Shown here piece by piece: positions 26,716 through 35,516 of a stretch of 64,000 bases of DNA. Source of the stretch: Bifidobacterium olomucense (lineage in GTDB: Bacteria > Actinomycetota > Actinomycetes > Actinomycetales > Bifidobacteriaceae). A program made the position numbers and the translations under genes. The stretch is from NCBI RefSeq assembly GCF_012932375.1, contig NZ_JAAIIG010000002.1, positions 1-64,000 on the forward strand, given 5' to 3'. Within the stretch, counting starts at the first letter, position 1; every line of letters begins with the position of its first letter. The notes under the pieces were generated by a model. The model did not search any database and was not told where the DNA came from. It saw only the letters and a list, made by a program, of their open reading frames with translations.

Positions 26716-27332
26716 GATGCTCCTCCCACCTGCTCGAAACAACCAACCATTCGTCAGAAACATATCCAGACCACCGCAGCATTGCGCATAGAAGCAACCC
26801 ACCACGCAGCCGAACAGCAAAGGAACCAAGCGCAAGGAACCACGACAGGCCGCAGCCGCACCGTGAGCGGGAACACGCAAGAAAAAGCCAAAACGCCACG
26901 CAAATGGTTTTGATCCATCACAGGCACAGGCAGCAACAGGGAACGCTCAGACCATCGCACCCGTCTCCACTCTCCTCCACACGCCTGAAGTAGGACAGCT
27001 ACCCGTGGAGCAGCACCCAGAAACCAGGCACCGTCATGATGCCAGAAGCAAGAAAAGGAAGGAGCGCGCCCCACCGTGAAGTCACTGAAGCACGCCCCAA
27101 CCAGTATGCACTGTCCCAACACTTGCCATGCCGGACACCACCAAGCATACCCCGGCACGCCCGTGGCTCGGCGAGAAGAACCCACACCCGAGCACAACGT
27201 GACGCACCGCGCCCTGGCGCTCGGAGTAGACAGAAGCAGTGTCAAAGATCGTGGCACGATTCCGCGCCGGATTCAAAACATCGGATTCAAAATCCATCTT
27301 TTTTACTCAGCCCGATAATCGCCATCCGATAA
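26716..27332. other. gene-free right side of the first element block
   Basis: About 600 bases between the small membrane protein and the end of the ABC permease gene. No frame looks coding. At 27,268-27,298 GGATTCAAAA occurs twice in tandem, and GATAATC occurs twice just before the permease stop. This is where the right boundary of the integrated block would be expected, but no copy of these strings was found on the left side. Confidence 0.35.
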
Positions 27333-28502
27333 TCAGCGCAGTGCCAGTGCGGGTTGTAGTCGTATGGCTTTGATGGCCGGGGCGAGGGATCCGATAAGCG
27401 AGGTGGCGACGGATGCGCCTGCCGCGATCATCGCCGCCGTGTACGGGTACGCCGGTGGTTCCAGCGGCGAGTCGGCGGGCATCATCCATGGAACCATCCA
27501 GACCAGTGACGCGGAGATGAGCACCGCGGCGAGTGCGATGATAAGGCTGAGCAGTACGGATGAGCCGATGACCTGTGCGGCGATGCTGGCTCTGGTCGCG
27601 CCCAGTGCCCGTCGGATGAGCAGTTCGTGCGAGCGTTGTTCGATGCCGGCCAATCCGATGTTGATCATGCCTATGGCGGATACCGCCAGCAGCAGCATCG
27701 CGGTGACGATGACGCCGAGTTGCAGGAAGTCGATGACCTGCTCGTACTCGTCGGCGTTGTCTGAACGGTTCCATGACGATACGCTGCCGGCCCCGACGTC
27801 GGCCAACAGGTCATCCAACGCGGTTTTGGCGTGACGGTCGTCCACGCCTGCATCGGGGTGAACGAGGATGGTCAGCCCATCCGGCGTCCAGGCTTGCGGC
27901 CAGTAGCGTTGCAGCGCGGCCGCGTTGACGTAGATGACGGGCTCGTCCGCCCCGTCGACGATGACGCCGTTCACCCGCGCCGGTACCTGTTGTGGATTCC
28001 CGGTCCGGGCAAGCGTTATGGTGCCGTCATGCACGTATTGGCGGGCGTTTTCATTGACCACGGTTTCCAATGTGGCGGGCTTGTCCGCTGCGGTCAGCCA
28101 TGCGCCCTCGATGATGGGCGCGGGCATGACTCTTGTCCTCTCGGCATCGGTGACGGTGACGGCGACGTGGCGTATCTCCAGACCGCCATCACCCGACGAA
28201 GCCCATATGGCGAGGTCATTGAGGTGGTATTGCGCCGATGCGCTTCCCGGTTCGAAATGCGCGAGTCGTTCCTGCAGGGTCATGGTGGTTTGCATGCCCG
28301 CCACCGATGTCACGTCGATGATGGCGCTATAGGTGGGGGTCCTGCCGCTCAGACGCGCGTTGACCGCTTCAAGGTAGTCGCGGCCGAGCGTGCCGACGAG
28401 GACGCCGGCGATGAGGGCGACGATGCCGATGAACATCGACAGGGCGGTGAGACCGGTGCGCAACGGGTTGATGCGCAGGTCCTTGACGATCATACGGATC
28501 AT
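27333..28502 (-). CDS. MacB-like ABC transporter permease
   Basis: A 389-residue FtsX/MacB-type permease: one N-terminal helix (LSMFIGIVALIAGVLVG), a large extracytoplasmic domain of about 210 residues, then three C-terminal helices with the conserved cytosolic motif EQRSHELLIRRALGATRASI. The start at 28,502 overlaps the ATPase gene by ATGA; the upstream frame is not used. It is the last gene of a four-gene export operon. Likely exports peptides or toxic amphiphiles. Confidence 0.88.
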   Translation of the reverse strand: MIRMIVKDLRINPLRTGLTALSMFIGIVALIAGVLVGTLGRDYLEAVNARLSGRTPTYSAIIDVTSVAGMQTTMTLQERLAHFEPGSASAQYHLNDLAIWASSGDGGLEIRHVAVTVTDAERTRVMPAPIIEGAWLTAADKPATLETVVNENARQYVHDGTITLARTGNPQQVPARVNGVIVDGADEPVIYVNAAALQRYWPQAWTPDGLTILVHPDAGVDDRHAKTALDDLLADVGAGSVSSWNRSDNADEYEQVIDFLQLGVIVTAMLLLAVSAIGMINIGLAGIEQRSHELLIRRALGATRASIAAQVIGSSVLLSLIIALAAVLISASLVWMVPWMMPADSPLEPPAYPYTAAMIAAGASVATSLIGSLAPAIKAIRLQPALALR

Positions 28503-29182
28503 GACAGTCGCCCCCTGTCGATTGTCAGTTGGCGTTCGCATCGGGCGGCGAGCTGCGGGTCATGCGTGACAAGAATGAGCGTGACCCCGAGTTCCTGAAC
28601 CTGTCGGAACAGTATGGCGGCGACCATGTCTCCGGTTTCGGTGTCGAGCGCGCCGGTCGGCTCGTCGCAGATCAGCAGGTCGGGGTCGCCCACCAGTGCG
28701 CGGGCGATGGCCACGCGCTGCTGTTCGCCTCCCGACAGGCGTGACGGCATGCTGTCCGCGCGATCTTCGAGCCCGACGGTATGCAGCATGCGCACGGCCC
28801 GTCTCCTGATCGTCCGCATGGGTATGCCTCCCCGGTATTGCAACGGGAGGGCCACGTTCTCCCACGCGCTCAGATGAGGGATGAGGGAGTAGTTCTGGAA
28901 CACGAAGCCGATATGCCGGCAGCGGAAGCGCGACCGGTCGGCGTCGTTCCATGCGGCGCAGTCCCGCCCGTCATAGGAAAGCGTTCCGTTGTAGTCGGCG
29001 TTGAGCAGTCCGATGATGGAGGCGAGACTGGTTTTGCCGGACCCCGATTTGCCGACGATGGCGGTGGAGGTGCCTCGCTCGAAGGATGCGCTGACATCGT
29101 TCACCGTCGTCAGACGGCCACCGCCGGGCAATCGCACTTCGGCGCTCAGATGGTTCAAGCGGATAAGGGACGCGCCGTTCAT
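28499..29182 (-). CDS. MacB-like ABC transporter ATPase
   Basis: A 227-residue LolD/MacB-type ATPase. Motifs: Walker A GKSGSGKTS near residue 44, Q loop VFQNYSLIPHLSAWENV, signature LSGGEQQRVAIARAL, Walker B LLICDEPTGALD and switch histidine LVTHDP. The start at 29,182 overlaps the stop of the fusion protein gene by ATGA; a longer upstream frame is out-of-frame reading of that gene. Pairs with the permease at 27,333. Confidence 0.9.
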   Translation of the reverse strand: MNGASLIRLNHLSAEVRLPGGGRLTTVNDVSASFERGTSTAIVGKSGSGKTSLASIIGLLNADYNGTLSYDGRDCAAWNDADRSRFRCRHIGFVFQNYSLIPHLSAWENVALPLQYRGGIPMRTIRRRAVRMLHTVGLEDRADSMPSRLSGGEQQRVAIARALVGDPDLLICDEPTGALDTETGDMVAAILFRQVQELGVTLILVTHDPQLAARCERQLTIDRGRLS

Positions 29183-30069
29183 GATTGCGCTCCGGGAACG
29201 AGGTTCGGGGCCGTCGCTGACACCGAGTCTCCCTCCTTGAGACCGTCGAGGATGACGATCGAGGTGCCGTCCGACGCGCCCAGTTTCACGTCCACGGTGG
29301 TGAACGAGTCTCCGTCGCGCCTGCTGACCTGGCCGGAGCCGAGTCGGCCGGCCACCGCGGTGACGGGCAGGATCAGCGCGTCCTCGATCGCGGGCGCGGT
29401 CAGTACCACGGTGGCGTTCTGCCCGGGGTGCGCCTGCACGTCCTTCGGGAACAGGCATTGCATCGCGCGCGTCGATGCGGCACCTTGCGCGGTCGTCGCC
29501 GATCCAGCCGCGGCCTCTCCCGATGAGTCCGACGCGGCGACGCCGTCGTCCACGATCGCCGTACAGTCCGTGGGACCCTGCGCGCCGGTGATCTGGAACC
29601 GGCCGGCGAGCGTCTGGTCCGAACCGATGGTCGCCAGCAATGCAGTCGCGTCCACGCTGGCGCTCATGCCGCCGTACCGTATCGAGAACAGCGGATAGTT
29701 GACGGCCACGTCGTTGTCCTGCGTGACCGTTTCGATCACGCCATCGACCGGGGCTTTGACCTGCTGGTCTCCGACGGTGCCCAACAGGTCGCCCGCATGC
29801 ACGTATGTTCCCTGACCAGCCTCGGCGTGGAACCAGCCTTTCACCGGAGCCGTAAGCGAGAAAACAGGAGCCACCTGCACACTGGTGGAGGAGGAAGCCA
29901 GTGGCGTGATGCCTCCTCTGCGCACCTTGACCGTGGATGCCGATTGCTTCGCCGTGGAGGACGCGCCGGACGACGGCGTCTGCGGCGACGAGCAAGCCGC
30001 CATCGACATGCACATCGTCGTGGCCGCAACGCATGCCAGTAGGCGTTTGAACGATGCGGTCGTGCTCAT
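29179..30069 (-). CDS. membrane fusion (HlyD/MacA-like) lipoprotein
   Basis: A 296-residue secreted protein with a lipobox-like MAACSS near residue 25 and a Ser/Thr-rich linker. The body shows the pattern of a peptidoglycan-binding/biotinyl-lipoyl domain (GTYVHAGDLLGTVGDQQVKA, PVDGVIETV) and a beta-barrel (NATVVLTAPAIEDALILPVTAVAG), as in RND/MacA adaptor subunits. In Gram-positive bacteria these extend the permease at the outer surface. The start overlaps the preceding lipoprotein gene by ATGA. Confidence 0.85.
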   Translation of the reverse strand: MSTTASFKRLLACVAATTMCMSMAACSSPQTPSSGASSTAKQSASTVKVRRGGITPLASSSTSVQVAPVFSLTAPVKGWFHAEAGQGTYVHAGDLLGTVGDQQVKAPVDGVIETVTQDNDVAVNYPLFSIRYGGMSASVDATALLATIGSDQTLAGRFQITGAQGPTDCTAIVDDGVAASDSSGEAAAGSATTAQGAASTRAMQCLFPKDVQAHPGQNATVVLTAPAIEDALILPVTAVAGRLGSGQVSRRDGDSFTTVDVKLGASDGTSIVILDGLKEGDSVSATAPNLVPGAQS

Positions 30070-30581
30070 TGCGCCAGTCCGTTCTCCTGCCGGTACCACG
30101 CGCAGTCCGTGTTGTAGAAGTCCCTCATGGTCGAATAATCGCCGAGCTCGGACTTGCCGATCACGTCGTTCTCGACTATGCCGTCCTTGTCCTCGTAGTA
30201 GTTCTTGAACCAGTCGGTGTCCAGCAGCCTGCGCAGCTGCTTGAGGGACTTCCGGGCTGTTTCCGTGTCGGTCTGACTGTTTTCGAGGATGTTGCGTTCC
30301 ACCGAGCATTGCCAGTAGGAGTACGCCTGTCCCTCACCGTTGCCCTTGGCGTACAGTGAGGATGCGGTCTGTGCCTTGGGCATGTTCGCGGGGAACTGGT
30401 CGCCGTTCATCAACGCAAAGGGGAAGTCCTCGACGGTCGCCTTGTATTCCTCGTTCGCCTGCTGCCAAGTCAGCATGCCGCCATTGCCCGAAGCGCCGCC
30501 GTTCGAGGCCGCCCCGCACCCGGACAGCAGCAGCATCGCTGCGGTCAGAACGACGATCCTGCATCGTATCCACGGTTTCAT
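30066..30581 (-). CDS. small lipoprotein heading the export operon
   Basis: A 171-residue lipoprotein with lipobox LLSGCG near residue 23, then a Gly/Asn-rich linker and a hydrophilic domain with LTWQQANEEY and DWFKNYYEDKDG. Three ATG codons follow AAGGAG; the one at 30,581 has the best spacing, those at 30,584 and 30,587 are alternatives. It is first in the operon lipoprotein, adaptor, ATPase, permease, all with 4-base overlaps. Operator site D about 80-100 bases upstream is shared with the divergent response regulator. Confidence 0.78.
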   Translation of the reverse strand: MKPWIRCRIVVLTAAMLLLSGCGAASNGGASGNGGMLTWQQANEEYKATVEDFPFALMNGDQFPANMPKAQTASSLYAKGNGEGQAYSYWQCSVERNILENSQTDTETARKSLKQLRRLLDTDWFKNYYEDKDGIVENDVIGKSELGDYSTMRDFYNTDCAWYRQENGLAQ

Positions 30582-30656
30582 CATCATGCTCCTTCGTGCG
30601 ATCACGTAGCCGTCATCCACCATTAGCCCACGGAAGGCGATCCAGAAGCAAAAGAC

Positions 30657-30689
30657 TGTCATGCAGGCATGTCATGCACGCGCATGACA
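30657..30689. promoter_or_regulatory. response-regulator operator, site D (double)
   Basis: The main site is 30,670-30,689, TGTCATGCACGCGCATGACA, with perfect eight-base arms. An additional half-site TGTCATGC starts at 30,657, so two dimers could bind side by side. It lies between the divergent export operon and response regulator 2, and matches sites A-C except that the fifth-to-sixth arm position is T instead of A. Confidence 0.68.
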
Positions 30690-30722
30690 ACGATACGGCG
30701 AGGAGCATGGGACGCGCATACG

Positions 30723-31418
30723 ATGGATGCCATGACAGACACATCGGACTTGCGGGTCATCGCCGTCGGGATACTGGACAACGATTCGCTCGCCCTCAAC
30801 GCCATAGCCATGATGACGAGCCGTCTCTCCCCACGGTTCCACGTCATCTGGAGCACCACATCGCCGGCGGTGGCGTTGCAGCGTTGCATGACCAATGGAA
30901 CGCGACCCGATGTGCTGGTCAGCGACATGGCATTGGGCAGCATCACCGGCGCGGAAATATGCGCCAGAATCCGCCGACGCACCCCGGCGATCGGTCTGGC
31001 GTGCATCACCTCCTACGATCTTGATGCATACCGTCAGGACGTGATCGAGGCGGGCGCGCAATGCCTGATAGCCAAGGACCGTATCATCAAGGAGCTCCCG
31101 CAGGCCATACGATACGCGGCGCAGGGCGAACCTGTCCCCGGCAGCGGATTCCCCACAGCGCAGGAAGCCTATCTGAAGCTCAACGCCGAACGCGTCTCCG
31201 GAACGCGATTGCCGGAATCCGACAAGCCGTCGCTGTCTTCGCGGGAGCGGGACGTGCTGCGGCTCTACGCGCACGGATTATCCACCGACGAGATTGCCGC
31301 GCTCCTGAACGTGGGTAGGGGCAGCGTCTTCACCTACGTCAACCGGGCATGCCGTAAACTCCATGCCGCCGACCGTAAGGAGGCTCTCGCCGTATGCGCC
31401 CGATACGATCTGCTCTGA
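30723..31418 (+). CDS. LuxR/NarL-family response regulator 2
   Basis: A 231-residue paralogue of the regulator at 10,221. The receiver domain carries the phosphate-accepting aspartate in LVSDMALGS, and the helix-turn-helix part reads LSSRERDVLRLYAHGLSTDE followed by GRGSVFTYVNRA. The start is uncertain (ATG 30,723 or 30,732) because GAGGAG lies too far upstream. The last 25 bases overlap the kinase gene, exactly as in the first pair. Probably binds site D and controls the export operon. Confidence 0.87.
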   Translation: MDAMTDTSDLRVIAVGILDNDSLALNAIAMMTSRLSPRFHVIWSTTSPAVALQRCMTNGTRPDVLVSDMALGSITGAEICARIRRRTPAIGLACITSYDLDAYRQDVIEAGAQCLIAKDRIIKELPQAIRYAAQGEPVPGSGFPTAQEAYLKLNAERVSGTRLPESDKPSLSSRERDVLRLYAHGLSTDEIAALLNVGRGSVFTYVNRACRKLHAADRKEALAVCARYDLL

Positions 31419-32578
31419 ACCGCATACGTCATCCGGCCATACTGGCGATCGGACTGGTCCTCGCGGCGGCGATTCTCATTGAGATGGGCGTGTATTCATC
31501 CCAGAACCTGCTGTCATGGTCGACCGTGCGCATCTCGCTGATTGTCGCCGTCCTGTGCGCCATGCTCGGAATAGCGCCGGCATGGGTTTCTTGCCTGCTG
31601 TTCGCGGTCTCCGGGTACGCGCTGCTATGGTTGTTCTCGCCATTGACGACGATCATGATCGCCGCGCTGACATCCATCGCGGTGCTTTCGTTCACCAAAC
31701 CCCGCCTCGGCGCTTCCGCTTCCTTGATCGCCTTCGCCGCCCTTACCGTGAATAACACGCAGAACCAGCTCACCGCATCGAACATCGTCGGCATGACCGT
31801 CATGTGCCTGTGCCCGCTGTCACTGGGATTCGGACTCAACCTGCTGCTGGCCCAACGGCAAGCGACCGCGGCGCTCAGACGACAACTTGACCGCGAACGC
31901 ACGGCACGGCATCTGCACGACACCATCAGCAACGATCTCGCCTACATGATTCTGCGCATCGACCAGGCCAGCCACGACGACCCGCCTGCTGACCAGAACC
32001 AATACCAGCTCCGGCTCGCCGACCTGCGCGCCATCGCCGAAACCGCGCTCGACCATACCCACCAAGTGATACGGCAACTCGAACATGCCGACGAATCGAA
32101 CGATATCGCCCATATCAGCCAGACAAACGAAGACATGGCCGGCAGGAAAGCCAAGCAGCAACGGGAACGACTCGAAGACATCATCCAGACACAGCAGCGA
32201 CGACTCAAAAGCCTCGGATTCCAAGGCGACGGAATCCTAGGGACATTCGATCACCCGCTGGCGGATGACATCCTCGACCTCCTCGAAGGGCTGCTCAACG
32301 AACTCTACGCGAACATCGCCAAGCACGCCGACCCCGACGCCTGGTACGCCGTCACGATCTCCTTCGACCGGCAGCACGTCATCATCTCGGCAAGCGATGC
32401 GAGAAACAACAACGAGACCCAGATCGGACTCGGCAGCGGTCTCGAGCGATACCGAACCGTCATCGAATCCATATCCGGAACATTCACCGTCACGGACAAC
32501 GCCGATGGGTGGAATGCGGAAATCGCCATCCCTCTTTTTCAGACCGATAGCAGCGCCGCTCGGACATATCAAACATGA
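31394..32578 (+). CDS. sensor histidine kinase 2
   Basis: A 394-residue paralogue of kinase 1. Six hydrophobic segments occupy residues 14-153; the phosphorylated histidine is H175 in HLHDTISNDLAYM; the ATPase domain has ELYANIAKHADPDAWYAV and IGLGSGLERYRTVIE. The membrane part has diverged more than the cytosolic part, suggesting a different ligand but similar output. Together with regulator 2 it faces the export operon, the typical arrangement of a peptide-sensing detoxification module. Confidence 0.87.
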   Translation: MRPIRSALNRIRHPAILAIGLVLAAAILIEMGVYSSQNLLSWSTVRISLIVAVLCAMLGIAPAWVSCLLFAVSGYALLWLFSPLTTIMIAALTSIAVLSFTKPRLGASASLIAFAALTVNNTQNQLTASNIVGMTVMCLCPLSLGFGLNLLLAQRQATAALRRQLDRERTARHLHDTISNDLAYMILRIDQASHDDPPADQNQYQLRLADLRAIAETALDHTHQVIRQLEHADESNDIAHISQTNEDMAGRKAKQQRERLEDIIQTQQRRLKSLGFQGDGILGTFDHPLADDILDLLEGLLNELYANIAKHADPDAWYAVTISFDRQHVIISASDARNNNETQIGLGSGLERYRTVIESISGTFTVTDNADGWNAEIAIPLFQTDSSAARTYQT

Positions 32579-32600
32579 GTAGGGTCTGTTTCTCCTGTTT

Positions 32601-32618
32601 AGGGGAACGGACTCCCCT
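32601..32618 (+). terminator. hairpin after the second two-component pair
   Basis: AGGGGA, six-base loop, TCCCCT, 23 bases after the kinase stop codon. The T-tract is short (TTC), so it is a modest candidate for the end of the regulator-kinase transcript. Confidence 0.4.
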
Positions 32619-32860
32619 TCAGTCCATGTGTCAGACCAGACGACGTAGCGTATCGCAGAACGTACGATAGCTGCGGCTTCATGGATGAATCGCCGTGACT
32701 GCACATCCCGTGGAATACGACCATACACGACGAGAAGCCGTGAGCTCGTCAGCCCCTGCGCCGGTTGGTTTCGGATGACGATGGGCGCGGGAATGGCGCT
32801 CGCCAACAGTCCGGCGATTGAGGATGGCGGACATGAGCATGGCGATTGAGCCCCTGACAA

Positions 32861-33022
32861 GACCGGATCGCCGCAAATCTGGGCGTCAGCGTGTCCACCG
32901 TCAAAACCCACATCGGCAACATCCTCAGAAAAACCGGCCAAACCAACCGCGTGCGGCTCATAGTCTGGGCTGTGCGGCATTCAATGGACGGGTATCCCAA
33001 TCCGAGTAAAAATACTGAATAA
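32861..33022 (+). pseudogene. LuxR helix-turn-helix remnant
   Basis: From 32,861 the frame reads a complete LuxR DNA-binding motif, DRIAANLGVSVSTVKTHIGN, then ILRKTGQTNRVRLIVWA and stops at TAA 33,020-33,022. A stop codon stands two codons earlier in the same frame and no receiver domain is attached. It is the 3' end of a third response regulator gene, broken by rearrangement; its tail touches the start of the second AbiF RNA block. Confidence 0.65.
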
Positions 33023-33106
33023 AAGAGAACCCCCAGTGCATCACGGCTCAGTCGAAGACCGTCCGGAGAGGCCCATTGGGGGATTTCATGGAATATGATA
33101 ATGGTT
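33018..33106 (+). ncRNA. structured RNA upstream of AbiF-like gene, copy 2
   Basis: Second copy of the block at 196-285. Bases 33,030-33,038 pair with 33,074-33,082 in the same nine-pair stem (CCCCCAGTG with CATTGGGGG); within the loop only one base differs from copy 1. Conservation begins abruptly at the A-rich GAATAAAAGAGAA and continues into the gene, so the RNA and protein moved or were duplicated as one unit. Confidence 0.6.
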
Positions 33107-33107
33107 C

Positions 33108-33914
33108 ATGAGCCGACAGTCAAACCTAGCACCCGCTTTCCTCTCACAGCCTCCTCGCAAGGGAAGCCCGCAGGAGAGGGCGTTGCGCGCGTGCATCACC
33201 GACGAACGGCTCGCATCCTACGATTCCGAAGCGCGGCGGCGCTCATGCCCGGCATTGCGACTGTACCTGTGGGACCATGACATGGCCAGCGCCTGCATGG
33301 GAGACATCGCCGTCCTCGAAGTCGCCCTGCGCAACCACATGGACCGGCAGTTGTCACTCATCTCCTTGGAACAGTCCGGCACCGCGGACTGGTACATGGC
33401 GGGGCTCCGTTTCGACGACCGCACCCAACGCCAGATCCGCGAGGCATGGGGCCATCTCACCGTCCAGCAAAAGAAACGGCACACGCACGGGCATCTCGTC
33501 GCGGCGTTGACGTTCGGATTCTGGCGCAACCTGCTGGAGAACGGCGGAGCCATCCACGCTCACTGGCCGGACGAGGGCAGCGCCGACTACGAGAACGACC
33601 TCTGGCGCAAGGGCATCGTCAAGGCCTTCCCCGGCGGGCGCCGGCACGCCTTGGACGCGAACGCCAAATGGACGAGGAGCTACGCGCTGAACATCGTCAA
33701 GACCGTGCACGCCCTGCGCAACAGGGTCGCCCACCACGAGCCGCTCGTCAACGGCATCCCGCTACCGGGCGAGAACCGGCGCATCACACTGGCGGACGCG
33801 GTGCAGGCGTGCTTCGATCTGGCGATGATTCTGGACCGCGACCTGTACACATGGCTGATGGACAACAGCAAGATGAAACTCGCGCTCGAACACGAACCGC
33901 AACCCAATGCGTAG
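33108..33914 (+). CDS. AbiF-like abortive infection HEPN protein, copy 2
   Basis: A 268-residue paralogue of the protein at 287-1096, sharing the catalytic RNRVAHHEP segment and the helix EVALRNHMDRQL. Differences concentrate in residues 85-190, which could change the partner RNA or trigger. Same orientation and same upstream RNA as copy 1. Two copies with diverged centres could recognise different phages or cross-talk. Role in phage defence is inferred from the Abi_2 family. Confidence 0.85.
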   Translation: MSRQSNLAPAFLSQPPRKGSPQERALRACITDERLASYDSEARRRSCPALRLYLWDHDMASACMGDIAVLEVALRNHMDRQLSLISLEQSGTADWYMAGLRFDDRTQRQIREAWGHLTVQQKKRHTHGHLVAALTFGFWRNLLENGGAIHAHWPDEGSADYENDLWRKGIVKAFPGGRRHALDANAKWTRSYALNIVKTVHALRNRVAHHEPLVNGIPLPGENRRITLADAVQACFDLAMILDRDLYTWLMDNSKMKLALEHEPQPNA

Positions 33915-34070
33915 ACGGCAGTCGCCACTCTCTTCAAGCATCGCTTCAGAATGCAGGTATGACACCGCGAAAAGCCAACAACGGATTGTCGCAGGCCTCA
34001 ATCCTGACGTTTCGACCAGAAAGCTCTGCTTCCGATTAAGAAGTGAATCTTTCTGATTGGCGATTCGGTA

Positions 34071-34262
34071 CTAGACACGTTTCACCGCCTTGAGCAGCAG
34101 CCATACACTTGCCGTGGCAACGACCACACCGACCGGAATCACATAACCGGCAAATCCCGCCCCGCTTAACAGCCATGTGGTCAGTATGCCCCAACCGATC
34201 AAACCCAAAGCAGAAACAAACAAGGCAAGGCAAGACGCAGCGCGGATGGCCAAGTTCTCCAA
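34071..34262 (-). CDS. small two-helix membrane protein, 63 aa
   Basis: A 63-residue frame with two clear hydrophobic helices (AASCLALFVSALGLIGWGIL and GAGFAGYVIPVGVVVATASV) ending in KAVKRV. The start appears to be a TTG at 34,262 or at a nearby TTG preceded by GGAG. Upstream lies a degenerate copy of the GCGCGGGTGGT repeat. The hydrophobic pattern supports a real gene, the start does not. Confidence 0.45.
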   Translation of the reverse strand: MENLAIRAASCLALFVSALGLIGWGILTTWLLSGAGFAGYVIPVGVVVATASVWLLLKAVKRV

Positions 34263-34267
34263 TGATG

Positions 34268-35352
34268 ATGCGGCGCGAGTGGTTCGGGATTCCCGAATAG
34301 ACCATCACGAGAGAATCATTCAAGGCCACACGCGCAGATCCCCATGCGCATTGCTGCTCGGCCACTGCCACGAGCACGCGACCAGGCACCACGCGATCCG
34401 GGTTCGCGTCACCACTCCACCCCTCGCCAGGAAAAAGAAAAAAGGAACCAGTCACAGCCGCGCGGCGAGCGCCAGACCGCACGCATCATACGACCCTACT
34501 AGTGACGCCACGTGGCGAGGCGGCTCGCGTCGATGCGAACCGCATGTTCAACGACAACCCGATGGTCCCGGCACTGATACTCCCAAATCACCCGCGCCAG
34601 GCATCACCTTGTTGTTCCTTTTGCTGTTGCCTCCCAGTCGTGTGGTCTTGTTCGCATGGTTTGCGGGTTGACTGATCCGTTGTACGGGTTGCCATTCAAT
34701 CACGGGGTAGGACGATCTGCTTCACTACTCACCACGCCGCGAGCACCGATCGTGCTCGCGGGTTTGGTCATCGTGACGCTCGTCCTCGTCCCGAGGATTG
34801 GCTGGAGAGCGCCGGGGGCGCGGAGCGTATTCCTCCCCCGGTACTGATGGTCGGTCGAGCAAGCGGTGTGTAGCAGCGTGTGCCGCCGCTTCCCGGTTTC
34901 CCTTGAGCGCTGTCGCGTGCGGGTCAAGGGGAACCACGCGGGTCCACGGGGCGCGTGTATCGCCGTGTGTTTCTTGGCGGAGTGACGGGACGGAGTGAGG
35001 ATCGGCGCGCCCGTGCGACGACCGGGTTGTTGTTCTGCCTGTGGTTGTGTGTTGCTCATCCACGCGCCGGTGCGGCTGGCTGTTGTACTGCCGCGCGCGG
35101 CGCGAGTGGTGGAGGTTCGTTCCTTGTAGTCCGGCGATTGCCGTCCCCGCCTTGGCGTGATTGGTTCATAATTCCCAATGAAGCATGTGCTCTGCGCGTG
35201 TGGTCTTGAACGTTGTGTTGCGTGTTTTTCGGAGTCCTCGGACCCTGCTGTCCCTTGGTTCTTGGCTTGTTTTTGGCTTGTTTCCGCGGGTCCGGGGGTT
35301 TGGCGGTCATTTTCACGTTTTTTGGGGTCCGGGGTTCTACTGGAGTTTTCCG
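34268..35352. other. gene-free left part of the second element
   Basis: About 1.1 kb before the replication-relaxation-like gene. Degenerate copies of the GCGCGGGTGGT repeat occur at 34,268 and 34,588. Several open frames exist because of the base composition, but none has a ribosome site with sensible protein composition. The end of the region leads into the 13-bp inverted repeat at 35,353. Confidence 0.35.
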
Positions 35353-35438
35353 TGACATAGGACGATGTGCGTGCCATACGTCGGGGCGTTCGGGGTGGTT
35401 TTGGGGCATCCGCGATATTGCCCTGTCGTCCTATGTCA
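35353..35438. promoter_or_regulatory. 13-bp inverted repeat upstream of replication-relaxation-like gene
   Basis: TGACATAGGACGA at 35,353-35,365 and its exact reverse complement at 35,426-35,438, 60 bases apart. Between them lies GCGATATTGCCC, a variant of a motif found ahead of several other element genes. The pair ends 79 bases before the start codon. It could be an operator looped by a repressor, or part of a transfer or replication origin. Confidence 0.5.
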
Positions 35439-35516
35439 TGCGGCTTGTCGTTCGCCTGTGTCGATTCGGTTCCGGCCGCGTGGCGCTGTTCTCGTGCTGT
35501 TGCGTGGAGGTTTCCC

